Source of the DNA: Lysobacteraceae bacterium
GTDB lineage: Bacteria; Pseudomonadota; Gammaproteobacteria; Xanthomonadales; Xanthomonadaceae
DNA length: 32,451 nucleotides
Reading direction: 5' to 3'
Assembly: GCA_018333835.1 (NCBI GenBank)
Contig: JAGXSL010000127.1
Span: 1-32,451, forward strand
Of the stretch, positions 18,886 to 27,551 are shown one piece after another (position 1 is the first letter of the stretch; every line of letters starts with the position of its first letter). The notes under the pieces are model-generated. The model saw nothing but the letters and a program-made list of their open reading frames with translations. It searched no databases and had not been told where the DNA came from. The position numbers and the translations under genes are program-made.

Positions 18886-20771
18886 GGCTGCGCTGGCCAC
18901 TGGGACGGGCCATGGTGGTGCTCCACGACCTCGGGATGGTCGTGCTGGCCTGGCAGGGGCTCGTGCTGCTGCGCTACGCCTGGCTCGACCAGCCGCTGCC
19001 GGCCCATGGCTTCCTCGCCGAGACCCTGCTGGCCGCCGGCCTGCAGTTGCTGGTGTTCTGGCGGATGGGCCTGTACCGCGGCCTGTGGCGCTTCGCCAGC
19101 CTGCCGGACCTCAAGAACATCCTCGTCAGCAGCCTGCTGGGCGGTGCCCTGATCGCGCTGCTGCTGTTCTTGTTCCTCGACCGCGCCGAAGGCGTGCCGC
19201 GACTCGCCCTGCTGCTCTACCCGCCGACCCTGATGCTGCTGCTGGGCGGGCCGCGCCTGCTCTACCGGGCCTGGAAGGACGGCCAGGCGCTGCGGGCCAC
19301 CGGGGTGCAGGGCGAGCGCCTGCTGGTGCTCGGCGTCGGCCCGACCGCCGAGAGCCTGGTCCGCGACCTCCAGCGCAGCGAGCGTTTCCACGTCGTCGGC
19401 CTGCTCGACGACGATGCCGGCCTGCAGGGGGCGAAGATCCAGGGCATCCCGGTGCTCGGCCGCCTCGACGACCTCGCTCGCATCGCCGAGGAGACCGCCG
19501 CCACCCGCGTGGCGATCGCCCTCCCAGGCGACCAGGGCGAGACGCTGGGGCGGATCGCCGCCCAGTGCGAGCGCCTGCGCCTGCGCTTCTGCCGGATGCC
19601 GGCTCCGGAGGAACTGCTGGACGGCCAGGCCCTCCATGCCGGCCTGAAGGACGTCGCCATCGAGGACCTGCTCGGCCGCGACCCGGTGCAGCCGGACTGG
19701 CCGGCGATCCGCGCCACGCTGCTCGGTCGCACCGTGCTCGTCACCGGTGCCGGCGGCTCGATCGGCGCCGAGCTGGCCCGCCAGTGCGCCGGCCTGGGCG
19801 TCGCCCGCCTGGTGCTGCTGGAACGTTCCGAACTGGCCCTGTACCAGCTCCAGCTCGAACTCCGCGAACGCTTCTCGGCCGTCGAGGCGGTGTTCCAGCT
19901 CGGCGACTGCGGCGATGCCGTCCTGCTGCGCCGGCTGTTCGCCCAGTGGCGGCCCGATGAGGTCTTCCACGCCGCGGCCTACAAGCAGGTGCCCCTGCTG
20001 GAGGCGCAGCCGCGCGAGGCGATCCGCAACAACCTGCTCGCCACCGACGTGCTGGTGCGCGAGGCGGTGGCCGCCGGGGTCGCGGCCTTCGTGCTGATCT
20101 CCACCGACAAGGCGGTCAATGCCGTCAACATGCTCGGTGCCAGCAAGCGCCTCGCCGAGCTGGCCTGCCAGGCCGCCGTCCACGGCAGCGCCACCCGGCT
20201 GGTCACGGTGCGTTTCGGCAACGTGCTGGATTCCGCCGGCAGCGTGGTGCCGCGGTTCCGCGAGCAGATCCGCCGCGGTGGCCCGGTCACCGTCACCCAT
20301 CCGGACGTCACCCGCTACTTCATGACCATCCCGGAGGCCTGCCAGCTGATCCTGCAGGCCACCACCCTGCGCGAGGCCTCCGGCATCTTCACCCTCGACA
20401 TGGGGAGGCCGGTGCCGATCCGCCTGCTCGCCGAGCAGATGATCCGGCTCGCCGGCTTCACGCCCTACCGCGACATCGACGTCCGCTACACCGGCCTGCG
20501 GCCCGGCGAGAAGCTCCACGAGGAGCTGTTCCACGCCGACGAGAGCTACGTCCAGACCGTGCACCCCAAGATCTTCCAGGCCGAACCGCGCCGCGTCGAT
20601 CTCGACGTGTTCCTCCAGCATCTGGCGGCCCTGCGCCTTGCCGTGCAGCACGACGACGAGGCGAGGATCCGCGACCTGATCGGCGAGGCCATCCCCGAGT
20701 TCCAGCCGGCCACCGGCCGCACCACCGGCAACTTCCGACCGCAGCTCATCCGCGGCGGGCGCGCATCGTGA
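18882..20771 (+). CDS. WbpM/CapD/FlaA1-like nucleoside-diphosphate-sugar dehydratase/epimerase (629 aa)
   Basis: N-terminal TM region; TGAGGSIGAELARQCAG; AAYKQVPLLEAQPREAIRNN; STDKAVNAVNMLGASKRLAE; GLRPGEKLHEELF. Confidence 0.93.
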   Translation: MRLRWPLGRAMVVLHDLGMVVLAWQGLVLLRYAWLDQPLPAHGFLAETLLAAGLQLLVFWRMGLYRGLWRFASLPDLKNILVSSLLGGALIALLLFLFLDRAEGVPRLALLLYPPTLMLLLGGPRLLYRAWKDGQALRATGVQGERLLVLGVGPTAESLVRDLQRSERFHVVGLLDDDAGLQGAKIQGIPVLGRLDDLARIAEETAATRVAIALPGDQGETLGRIAAQCERLRLRFCRMPAPEELLDGQALHAGLKDVAIEDLLGRDPVQPDWPAIRATLLGRTVLVTGAGGSIGAELARQCAGLGVARLVLLERSELALYQLQLELRERFSAVEAVFQLGDCGDAVLLRRLFAQWRPDEVFHAAAYKQVPLLEAQPREAIRNNLLATDVLVREAVAAGVAAFVLISTDKAVNAVNMLGASKRLAELACQAAVHGSATRLVTVRFGNVLDSAGSVVPRFREQIRRGGPVTVTHPDVTRYFMTIPEACQLILQATTLREASGIFTLDMGRPVPIRLLAEQMIRLAGFTPYRDIDVRYTGLRPGEKLHEELFHADESYVQTVHPKIFQAEPRRVDLDVFLQHLAALRLAVQHDDEARIRDLIGEAIPEFQPATGRTTGNFRPQLIRGGRAS

Positions 20772-21652
20772 GCGGCCGCGTCCGCTGCGCGGTGTTCCCG
20801 GTCGCCGGCCTTGGCACCCGCTTCCTGCCGGCCACCAAGACGGTGCCGAAGGAGATGCTGCCGGTGGTCGACCGGCCGCTGATCCAGTACGCCGTCGACG
20901 AGGCCATCGAGGCCGGCTGCGACACCCTCGTCTTCGTGACCAATCGCTACAAGCACGCGGTCGCCGATTACTTCGACAAGGCCTACGAACTGGAGCAGAA
21001 GCTCGAGCGCGCCGGCAAGTCGGAGCTGCTGGCGATGATCCGCGACGTGCTGCCGCGCCAGGTGCGCGCGGTGTTCGTCACCCAGGCCGAGGCGCTGGGC
21101 CTCGGCCACGCCGTGCTGTGCGCGCGCCCGGTGGTCGGCGACCAGCCCTTCGCCGTGCTGCTGCCCGACGACCTGATCTGGAACCGTGGCCCCGGCGCGA
21201 CGCGCCAGCTGGTGGAGCTCGCCGCCCGCGAGCAGGCCAGCGTGGTCGCCGTGCAGGACGTGCCGATCGAGCAGACCCGCAGCTACGGCATCGTCGCGAC
21301 CCGAGATTTCACCGGGCGGCACGGCGAGATCCGCGGCATCGTCGAGAAACCGCGCCCCGAGGAGGCGCCGAGCACCCTCGCGGTGGTCGGCCGCTACGTG
21401 CTGCAACCGCGCATCTTCGGGCTGCTGGAATCGACCAAGCCCGGCGCCGGCGGCGAGATCCAGCTCACCGACGCGATCGCCGCCCTGCTCGCCGAGCAAC
21501 GCATCCTCGCCTACCGCTTCGAGGGCCGGCGCTTCGACTGCGGCAGCCGCATCGGCCTGATCGAGGCGACCTTGCAGTACGCACTCGACGACGAGTCGCT
21601 GGCCGGCCCGACCCGCGAGCTGATGCGGCAGGCGCTCCGGCCAGCCGGCTGA
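20768..21652 (+). CDS. galU: UTP-glucose-1-phosphate uridylyltransferase (294 aa)
   Basis: FPVAGLGTRFLPATKTVPKEMLPVVDRPLIQYAVDEAIEAGCDTLVFVT; GTG start overlapping the previous stop. Confidence 0.95.
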   Translation: MSGRVRCAVFPVAGLGTRFLPATKTVPKEMLPVVDRPLIQYAVDEAIEAGCDTLVFVTNRYKHAVADYFDKAYELEQKLERAGKSELLAMIRDVLPRQVRAVFVTQAEALGLGHAVLCARPVVGDQPFAVLLPDDLIWNRGPGATRQLVELAAREQASVVAVQDVPIEQTRSYGIVATRDFTGRHGEIRGIVEKPRPEEAPSTLAVVGRYVLQPRIFGLLESTKPGAGGEIQLTDAIAALLAEQRILAYRFEGRRFDCGSRIGLIEATLQYALDDESLAGPTRELMRQALRPAG

Positions 21653-21664
21653 AGGCGCGGCCGC

Positions 21665-22960
21665 ATGAGCGCGTTTCCCGACCACTACCGCCGCAGCGCC
21701 GGGACGATCTCGGCGCGCCCGCCCGCCGCAGGGACCCTCGACGCCGCCTGCGTGGTGGTCGGCGGCGGCTTCGCCGGGCTCAACACCGCGCTCGGCCTGG
21801 CGGAGCGGGGCTTCCGCGACGTCGTGCTGCTGGAGGCCGAGACCCTGGCGCATGGCGCCTCGGGCCGCAACGGCGGCTTCGTGTTCGCTGGGTATTCGCG
21901 TGGCGAGGCGGCTTTGCTCGCCGAACTCGGCCCGGAGCATGCCCGTCGGCTTTACCGGCGGAGCCGCGATGCCGTCGGCCTGATCCGCGCCCGCACCCTG
22001 CGCCATGGCATCGACTGCGAGCGCGTCGATGGCGGGGTGCTGTGGGCGAACTGGTTCCGCGATCCGGCCGTGCTCGAATCGCGGCGGAGGCTGCTGCAGC
22101 AGCATTTCGATACCGAATGGCTGCCGGTCGGCGGCGAGGAACTGCGCGCCCGGCTGAAGACCACGCGCTACAGCGGCGCGCTGCTGGAACCGGATGCCTT
22201 CCACTTCCACCCGCTCAAGTACGCCCGCGGGCTGGCCGCGGCCTTCGAGGCCGCGGGCGGGCGCATCCACGAGCACAGCCCGGTGCGCCGGCTGCGGCGC
22301 GAGGGGAGCGGTTGGTGCGCGGAAACCGCGGGCGGTGCCCGCCTGCGTGCCGGGACGGTGGTGCTGGCCTGCGGCGGCTACCTCGCCGGCCTCGTGCCCA
22401 AGGTCGATGCCGCCGTGCTGCCGATCGCCACCTACGTGATGGTGACCGAGCCGCTGGGCGCGCGGGCGGCCGAGGTGATCGCCACCCCGGCGGCGGTCTA
22501 CGACACCCGTTTCGCCTTCGACTACTACCGGCTGCTGCCCGACACCCGGCTGCTCTGGGGCGGTCGGATCTCGGTGCGCGACCGGCCGGCACACGAGGTG
22601 GAGCGCCTGCTGCGTCGCGACCTGCTGCGGGTGTTCCCGCAGCTCGGCGGCGTGCGCATCGATTGCGCCTGGTCGGGGCTGATGAGCTACGCCCGCCACG
22701 AGATGCCGCAGATCGGGCCGATCGAACCCGGGCTGTGGGTGGCGCAGGCCTTCGGCGGCCACGGCGTTGCGCCGACCACGGCGGCCGGCGAACTGCTGGC
22801 CGCCGCCATCGCCGAAGGCGACCCCGCCTGGCAGGACCACTCGCCCTATGGGCTCGCATCGGCGATCAAGCCCTTCGGCTTCGCCGGCGCGCAGGCCACC
22901 TACTGGTGGCTGCAGGCCAAGGACGTGTGGAAGGGCTGGCGCGAAGGCGGCGGTCGCTGA
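21665..22960 (+). CDS. FAD-dependent oxidoreductase, DAO/gamma-glutamylputrescine-oxidase-like (431 aa)
   Basis: VVVGGGFAGLNTALGLAERGFRDVVLLEAETLAHGASGRNGGFVFAGYSRGE; C-terminal WVAQAFGGHGVAPTTAAGELLAAAIAEG. Confidence 0.9.
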   Translation: MSAFPDHYRRSAGTISARPPAAGTLDAACVVVGGGFAGLNTALGLAERGFRDVVLLEAETLAHGASGRNGGFVFAGYSRGEAALLAELGPEHARRLYRRSRDAVGLIRARTLRHGIDCERVDGGVLWANWFRDPAVLESRRRLLQQHFDTEWLPVGGEELRARLKTTRYSGALLEPDAFHFHPLKYARGLAAAFEAAGGRIHEHSPVRRLRREGSGWCAETAGGARLRAGTVVLACGGYLAGLVPKVDAAVLPIATYVMVTEPLGARAAEVIATPAAVYDTRFAFDYYRLLPDTRLLWGGRISVRDRPAHEVERLLRRDLLRVFPQLGGVRIDCAWSGLMSYARHEMPQIGPIEPGLWVAQAFGGHGVAPTTAAGELLAAAIAEGDPAWQDHSPYGLASAIKPFGFAGAQATYWWLQAKDVWKGWREGGGR

Positions 22961-22962
22961 AG

Positions 22963-22987
22963 AAAGGCCCGGCGATGCCGGGCCTTT
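22963..22987. terminator. Rho-independent-like terminator between convergent genes
   Basis: Perfect 11-bp stem AAAGGCCCGGC-GAT-GCCGGGCCTTT, immediately after the stop codon of the upstream gene; A-rich/T-rich flanks suggest use in both directions. Confidence 0.85.
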
Positions 22988-23030
22988 CGCGACGCCGGAT
23001 CCGTGCGCGTGCGCGGATCGACTCTGGACT

Positions 23031-24227
23031 TCAAAGCGCCTCGAAGATGCCCGCGGCACCCATGCCGGTGCCGATGCACATGGTCACCATGCCGTACTTC
23101 TGCTGGCGGCGACGCAGGCCATGCACGAGCGTCGCGGTGCGGATCGCGCCCGTCGCGCCCAGTGGGTGGCCCAGCGCGATCGCGCCGCCCAGTGGGTTGA
23201 CCTTGGCCGGGTCGAGGCCGCAGCTGCGGACGACGGCCAGCGCCTGCGCGGCGAAGGCCTCGTTGAGCTCGATCCAGTCGAGTTGGTCCTGCGTCAGGCC
23301 GGCCTGCTTCAGCGCCTTCGGGATCGCCGCGATCGGGCCGATGCCCATCACTTCCGGGCGCACGCCGGCGACCGAGAAGCTGACGAAACGGGCGAGCGGG
23401 GTCAGGCCGTGGTCCTTGATGGCCTGCTCCGAGGCCAGCAGCACGGCACCCGCGCCGTCGCTCATCTGCGAGCTGTTGCCCGCCGTCACCGAGCCGCCCA
23501 TGCGGAACACCGGCTTCAGCTTGGCGAGGCCCTCGATCGAGGTGTCGGCGCGCGGGCCTTCGTCGGTGTCGACGGCGCGCTCGATCAGCTTCACCGTGTT
23601 GCCGCCCAAGACCGGTACGCGGGCGCGCACGGTGTAGGGCGAGATCTCGGCCTTGAACTCGCCGCCGGCAATGGCGGCGAGCGCCTTCTGGTGCGAGGCG
23701 GCGGCGAAGGCGTCCTGGTCCTCGCGGCTGACCTTCCATTCCTCGGCGACCTTCTCGGCGGTGATGCCCATGCCGTAGGCGATCGCCACGTGCTCGTTGT
23801 CGAACACGGAAGGCGCCATCGCCACCTTGTTGCCCATCATCGGCACCATGCTCATCGACTCGGTGCCGCCGGCCAGCATCAGGTCGGCGTTGCCGAGGCG
23901 GATCTGGTCGGCCGCCAGCGCCACGGCCTGGAGGCCGGAGGAGCAGAAGCGGTTGATGGTCTGCGCGGCCACCGTGTTCGGCAGGCCGGCCAGCAGCACG
24001 CCGATGCGCGCCACGTTCATGCCTTGCTCGCCCTCGGGCATGGCGCAGCCGATGATGGCGTCGTCGATCCGCGACAGGTCGATGCCCGGGGCCTGTGCCA
24101 CCACGCTCTTCAGCACGTGCGCGAGCAGGTCGTCGGGGCGGGTGTTGCGGAAGAAGCCGCGCGGGGCCTTGCCGACCGGGGTGCGGGTGGCGGCGACGAT
24201 GTAGGCGTCCTGGATTTGCTTGCTCAT
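23031..24227 (-). CDS. Acetyl-CoA C-acyltransferase / thiolase (398 aa)
   Basis: DAYIVAATRTPVGK, INRFCSSGLQAVALAADQI, GGTESMSMVPMMG, NPLGGAIALGHPLGATGA, CIGTGMGAAGIFEAL. Confidence 0.95.
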   Translation of the reverse strand: MSKQIQDAYIVAATRTPVGKAPRGFFRNTRPDDLLAHVLKSVVAQAPGIDLSRIDDAIIGCAMPEGEQGMNVARIGVLLAGLPNTVAAQTINRFCSSGLQAVALAADQIRLGNADLMLAGGTESMSMVPMMGNKVAMAPSVFDNEHVAIAYGMGITAEKVAEEWKVSREDQDAFAAASHQKALAAIAGGEFKAEISPYTVRARVPVLGGNTVKLIERAVDTDEGPRADTSIEGLAKLKPVFRMGGSVTAGNSSQMSDGAGAVLLASEQAIKDHGLTPLARFVSFSVAGVRPEVMGIGPIAAIPKALKQAGLTQDQLDWIELNEAFAAQALAVVRSCGLDPAKVNPLGGAIALGHPLGATGAIRTATLVHGLRRRQQKYGMVTMCIGTGMGAAGIFEAL

Positions 24228-24237
24228 GGTCTTGTCC

Positions 24238-26607
24238 TCAATTCCGCAGCGGCTTGCCGGTGGCCAGCATGTGCGCGATGCGCTCCTGCGTCTTCGGCAT
24301 CTGGGCGAGCGCGACGAAGTGTTCGCGCTCGAGGCGGATCAGCCAGTCCTCGTCCACGGTGGCACCGCGGTCGATCTCGCCGCCCGACAGCACGGTGGCG
24401 ATGCGGGTGGCGATCTCCATGTCGTGCGGGCTGATCATCCGGCCCTCGAGCATGTTCACCAGCATCATCTTGAAGGTGGCGATGCCAACATCGCCGGCGG
24501 CGGTGATCGTGCGGTTCGGCAGCGGCGGGCGGTAGCCGGCCTCGGCCATGGCCAGCGCGGTCTGGCGGGCGACGTGCAGCAGCTCGTGTTCGTGGAAGAC
24601 GACGATGTCGAATTCGCGCAACAGGCCGAGCTCCTTGGCCTCCAGCGCCGAGCTCGAGACCTTGCCCATGGCCACGGCTTCGAACAGCGGCTTCAGCTCG
24701 GCAAACACGTCGCCGTTCTTCGCCTTGGCCGAGGCGCGACCGGCGATCTCCTTCAGTCCGCCGCCGGCCGGCAGCAGGCCGACGCCGGCCTCGACGAGGC
24801 CGATGTAGCTCTCCAGCGCGGCGACGGTGCGGGCCGAATGCATCTGGAACTCGCAGCCGCCACCAAGGGCGAGGCCGCGCACAGCCGCGACCACCGGAAC
24901 GAGCGAATACTTGATGCGCTGGCTGGCGGCCTGGAACGTAGCCACCATCGCAGTGAAGTCGTCGAGGCGGCCTTCCTTCAGCGCGCCTAGGGCACCAGCG
25001 AGATCGGCACCCGCCGAGAACGGCCCCTTCGGCTGCCAGATGACGAGACCTCGGAAGTTTTTCTCCGCCACGTCGATGGCCCGCAGCACGCCGGCCAGCA
25101 CGCCGTCGCCGACGGTGTTCATCTTGGTCTTGAAGCTCAGCACCGCGATGCCATCGCCATCGGTCCACAGGCGCACGGCGTCGGTCTCGAACACCGTCGT
25201 GCCAGGGTTGGCCGGGGCCTCGCCGATGACGGTTTCGGGGAAGCGCTGCCGTGCATACACCGGGAGGGAAGAGCGCTGCAGTGCGGCGTTGCGGGCCGGG
25301 CTGAAGCTGCCGTCCTTGCCGTGCACGCCGGCGCGGCCGTCCATCACCCAGGCCGGCAGCGGGGCGCTGCCCATGGTCTTGCCGGCGGCGATGTCCTCGG
25401 CGATCCACGCGGCGACCTGCTGCCAGCCGGCGGCCTGCCAAGTCTCGAACGGGCCGAGGTTCCAGCCGTAGCCCCAGCGCATGGCGAAGTCGACGTCACG
25501 CGCGGTGTCGGCGATCGAGTGCAGATGGAAGGCGGCGTAGTGGAACAGGTCGCGGAAGATCGCCCAGAGGAACTGCGCCTGCGGGTGCGAGTGCGCACGC
25601 AGCTTGGCGAACTTCTCGGCCGGGTTCTTGATCTTGAGGATCTCGACGACCTCGGGGTTCGCCTCGGCGCCGCTCGGGCGGTAGTCCTGCTGGGCGAGGT
25701 CGAGGACGAGGATGTCCTTGCCGCGCTTGGTGTAGATGCCGGCGCCGGTCTTCTGGCCCAGCGCGCCCTTGGCGATCAGGGCCTGCAACCAGGCCGGGGC
25801 CTTGAAGTAGGCGTGCCAGGGGTCGTCCGGCAGGGTGTCGGCCATGGTCTTGATGACGTGGGTCATGGTGTCGAGGCCGACCACGTCCGAGGTGCGGTAG
25901 GTCGCCGACTTCGGGCGGCCGATCAGCGGGCCGGTGACCGCGTCGACTTCATCGAAGCCGAGGCCGAGGCGCTCGGTGTGGTGCATGCCGGCGAGGATCG
26001 AGAACACGCCGATGCGGTTGCCGATGAAGTTCGGCGTGTCCTTGGCGTAGACCACACCCTTGCCCAGCGTGGTGGTCAGGAAGGTCTCGAGGCCTTCCAG
26101 CACGCCGGGCTCGGTGCCCTTGCACGGGATCAGTTCGGCCAAGTGCATGTAGCGCGGCGGGTTGAAGAAGTGCAGGCCGCAGAAGCGCGGGCGCACGGCG
26201 GCCGGCATGGCTTCGGCGAGGCCATTGATCGAGAGCCCGGAGGTGTTCGAGGCGACGATGGCGTGCTGCGCCACGTGCGGGGCGATCTTCTCGTAGAGGT
26301 CCTTCTTCCACTCCATCTTCTCGGCGATCGCCTCGATGATGAGGTCGCAGTCCGCAAGCCAAGCGAGGTGCTGCTCGTAGTTGGCCGGGACGATCGCGGC
26401 GGCCTTCGCCTTGCTGGCCAGCGGGGCAGGGGAGAGCTTGCCCAGGTTGGCGATGGCCTTCTGGACGATGCCGTTCTTGTCGCCCTCCTTGGCCGGGAGG
26501 TCGAAGAGCAGGGTGTCGACGTCGGCGTTGACGAGGTGGGCGGCGATCTGCGCGCCCATCACGCCGGCACCGAGCACCGCCACTTTGCGGATACGAAGCT
26601 GGGACAT
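24238..26607 (-). CDS. 3-hydroxyacyl-CoA dehydrogenase / enoyl-CoA hydratase fusion (FadN-like), 789 aa
   Basis: ATG at 26607. N-terminal VAVLGAGVMGAQIAAHLVNADVDTLLFDL; ASNTSGLSI; GLHFFNPPRYMHLAELI. C-terminal crotonase region IDVAEKNFRGLVIWQPKGPFSAGADL and RGLALGGGCEFQMHS. Eleven bp upstream of the thiolase gene. Confidence 0.93.
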   Translation of the reverse strand: MSQLRIRKVAVLGAGVMGAQIAAHLVNADVDTLLFDLPAKEGDKNGIVQKAIANLGKLSPAPLASKAKAAAIVPANYEQHLAWLADCDLIIEAIAEKMEWKKDLYEKIAPHVAQHAIVASNTSGLSINGLAEAMPAAVRPRFCGLHFFNPPRYMHLAELIPCKGTEPGVLEGLETFLTTTLGKGVVYAKDTPNFIGNRIGVFSILAGMHHTERLGLGFDEVDAVTGPLIGRPKSATYRTSDVVGLDTMTHVIKTMADTLPDDPWHAYFKAPAWLQALIAKGALGQKTGAGIYTKRGKDILVLDLAQQDYRPSGAEANPEVVEILKIKNPAEKFAKLRAHSHPQAQFLWAIFRDLFHYAAFHLHSIADTARDVDFAMRWGYGWNLGPFETWQAAGWQQVAAWIAEDIAAGKTMGSAPLPAWVMDGRAGVHGKDGSFSPARNAALQRSSLPVYARQRFPETVIGEAPANPGTTVFETDAVRLWTDGDGIAVLSFKTKMNTVGDGVLAGVLRAIDVAEKNFRGLVIWQPKGPFSAGADLAGALGALKEGRLDDFTAMVATFQAASQRIKYSLVPVVAAVRGLALGGGCEFQMHSARTVAALESYIGLVEAGVGLLPAGGGLKEIAGRASAKAKNGDVFAELKPLFEAVAMGKVSSSALEAKELGLLREFDIVVFHEHELLHVARQTALAMAEAGYRPPLPNRTITAAGDVGIATFKMMLVNMLEGRMISPHDMEIATRIATVLSGGEIDRGATVDEDWLIRLEREHFVALAQMPKTQERIAHMLATGKPLRN

Positions 26608-26682
26608 GGGGACTCCGGAGGGGAGGGGAATCGGGGTGGAACCGGGACGGCACGACCCCGAGGATCGCGCCGGAAGGTTAAG

Positions 26683-26698
26683 CATACGCCACCGTATG
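26683..26698. promoter_or_regulatory. Palindromic operator candidate upstream of the FadN-like/thiolase operon
   Basis: Perfect inverted repeat CATACG-CCAC-CGTATG in the 128-bp gap between the TetR gene and the FadN-like gene; about 75 bp from the FadN-like ATG. Confidence 0.6.
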
Positions 26699-26735
26699 TT
26701 CTGGCGGCGAGGGGGGGGGCTCCCCGCGACTGCGG

Positions 26736-27359
26736 TCAGCCGGCGCGGAGCCCGGCGGCGGCGAAGCGCACCAGCTGCCGGGCGGCCTTCTCGCAGTGTT
26801 GGCGCTCGCTGGTGCCGGCCGGGCGCTTGATCAGGCCGAAGTCGGCCATGGCGTAGGTGAGCGCCCCGGCGACGAAGTCCAGCCGCCAGTACAGGTCCTC
26901 CTTGGCCAGCCCCGGTACGCAGTCGGCGATCGCCTTGGCGAACTCCCGCAGCACGTGGCCGTAGTTGTCGGAGAGGAACTTGCGCAGGCCGTCGTTCTTC
27001 TCGGCGAAGGCCCGGGCCAGCACGCGGACGAAGGCGGCGCCGCCGTGCTGGCGGTCCAGCGTCAGGGCCAGCGGCGGCTCGATGAAGGCCCGCAGGACGG
27101 CCTCGAGGTCGCCGGGATGGGCCTGGCGGGCATCGGCGAGCTGCTTCAGGCGTTTCCCGCTCATGTCGTCCATGCGCCGCCGGAACACCTCGTTGACGAG
27201 GTTTTCCTTCGACCCGAAGTGGTAGTTCACCGCGGCGATGTTGACGTCGGCCTGGCTGGTGACCTGGCGCAGCGAGGTCCCCGAGAAGCCGTGGATGGCG
27301 AACAGTTCCTCGGCGGCGCCGAGGATGCGGTCCTTGGTGTTGAAGTGCGTGCTGCTCAT
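26736..27359 (-). CDS. TetR/AcrR family regulator, PsrA-like (207 aa)
   Basis: MSSTHFNTKDRILGAAEELFAIHGFSGTSLRQVTSQADVNIAAVNYHFGSKENLVNEVFRRR; upstream of and co-oriented with beta-oxidation genes. ATG at 27359 preferred over the TTG at 27374. Confidence 0.88.
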   Translation of the reverse strand: MSSTHFNTKDRILGAAEELFAIHGFSGTSLRQVTSQADVNIAAVNYHFGSKENLVNEVFRRRMDDMSGKRLKQLADARQAHPGDLEAVLRAFIEPPLALTLDRQHGGAAFVRVLARAFAEKNDGLRKFLSDNYGHVLREFAKAIADCVPGLAKEDLYWRLDFVAGALTYAMADFGLIKRPAGTSERQHCEKAARQLVRFAAAGLRAG

Positions 27360-27369
27360 GCCGGCCTCG

Positions 27370-27387
27370 TTCAAACGTTTGTTGCAA
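27370..27387. promoter_or_regulatory. PsrA-type operator candidate 10 bp upstream of the TetR gene
   Basis: Around 27371-27387 TTCAAACGTTTGTTGCAA: perfect CAAACGTTTG core (27372-27381) within a larger imperfect dyad TTnnAAC-N4-GTTnnAA. Resembles the recalled PsrA consensus (G/C)AAAC-N2-4-GTTT(G/C). Confidence 0.55.
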
Positions 27388-27490
27388 GCGTCCCGCCGGA
27401 CCGCCCGGATGTCAAGCGGCCGATTGAATCGAACGGACGAACGACGGCGGCGGGATCCGCGGCCCGGCCTCCGGAATGTGCCGTAAGCGG

Positions 27491-27520
27491 CTGTCCTTTT
27501 TGGATTTCCCTGCCTATACT
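27491..27520 (+). promoter_or_regulatory. Candidate ndk promoter
   Basis: -10 TATACT (27515-27520), 18-bp spacer, weak -35 CTGTCC (27491-27496); about 40 bp before the ndk ATG, in an AT-richer stretch. Confidence 0.45.
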
Positions 27521-27551
27521 TCGCGTTCGATCCGTTTTCCTATTGACAAAG

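Noticed and set aside
18714-23059. 645-aa and 837-aa minus-strand ORFs
   Set aside because: Antisense to the WbpM-like, galU and oxidoreductase genes; repetitive AVDR/GHQ composition typical of GC-rich antisense frames.
25321-26856. 511-aa plus-strand ORF
   Set aside because: Antisense to the FadN-like gene with intact HAD/crotonase motifs.
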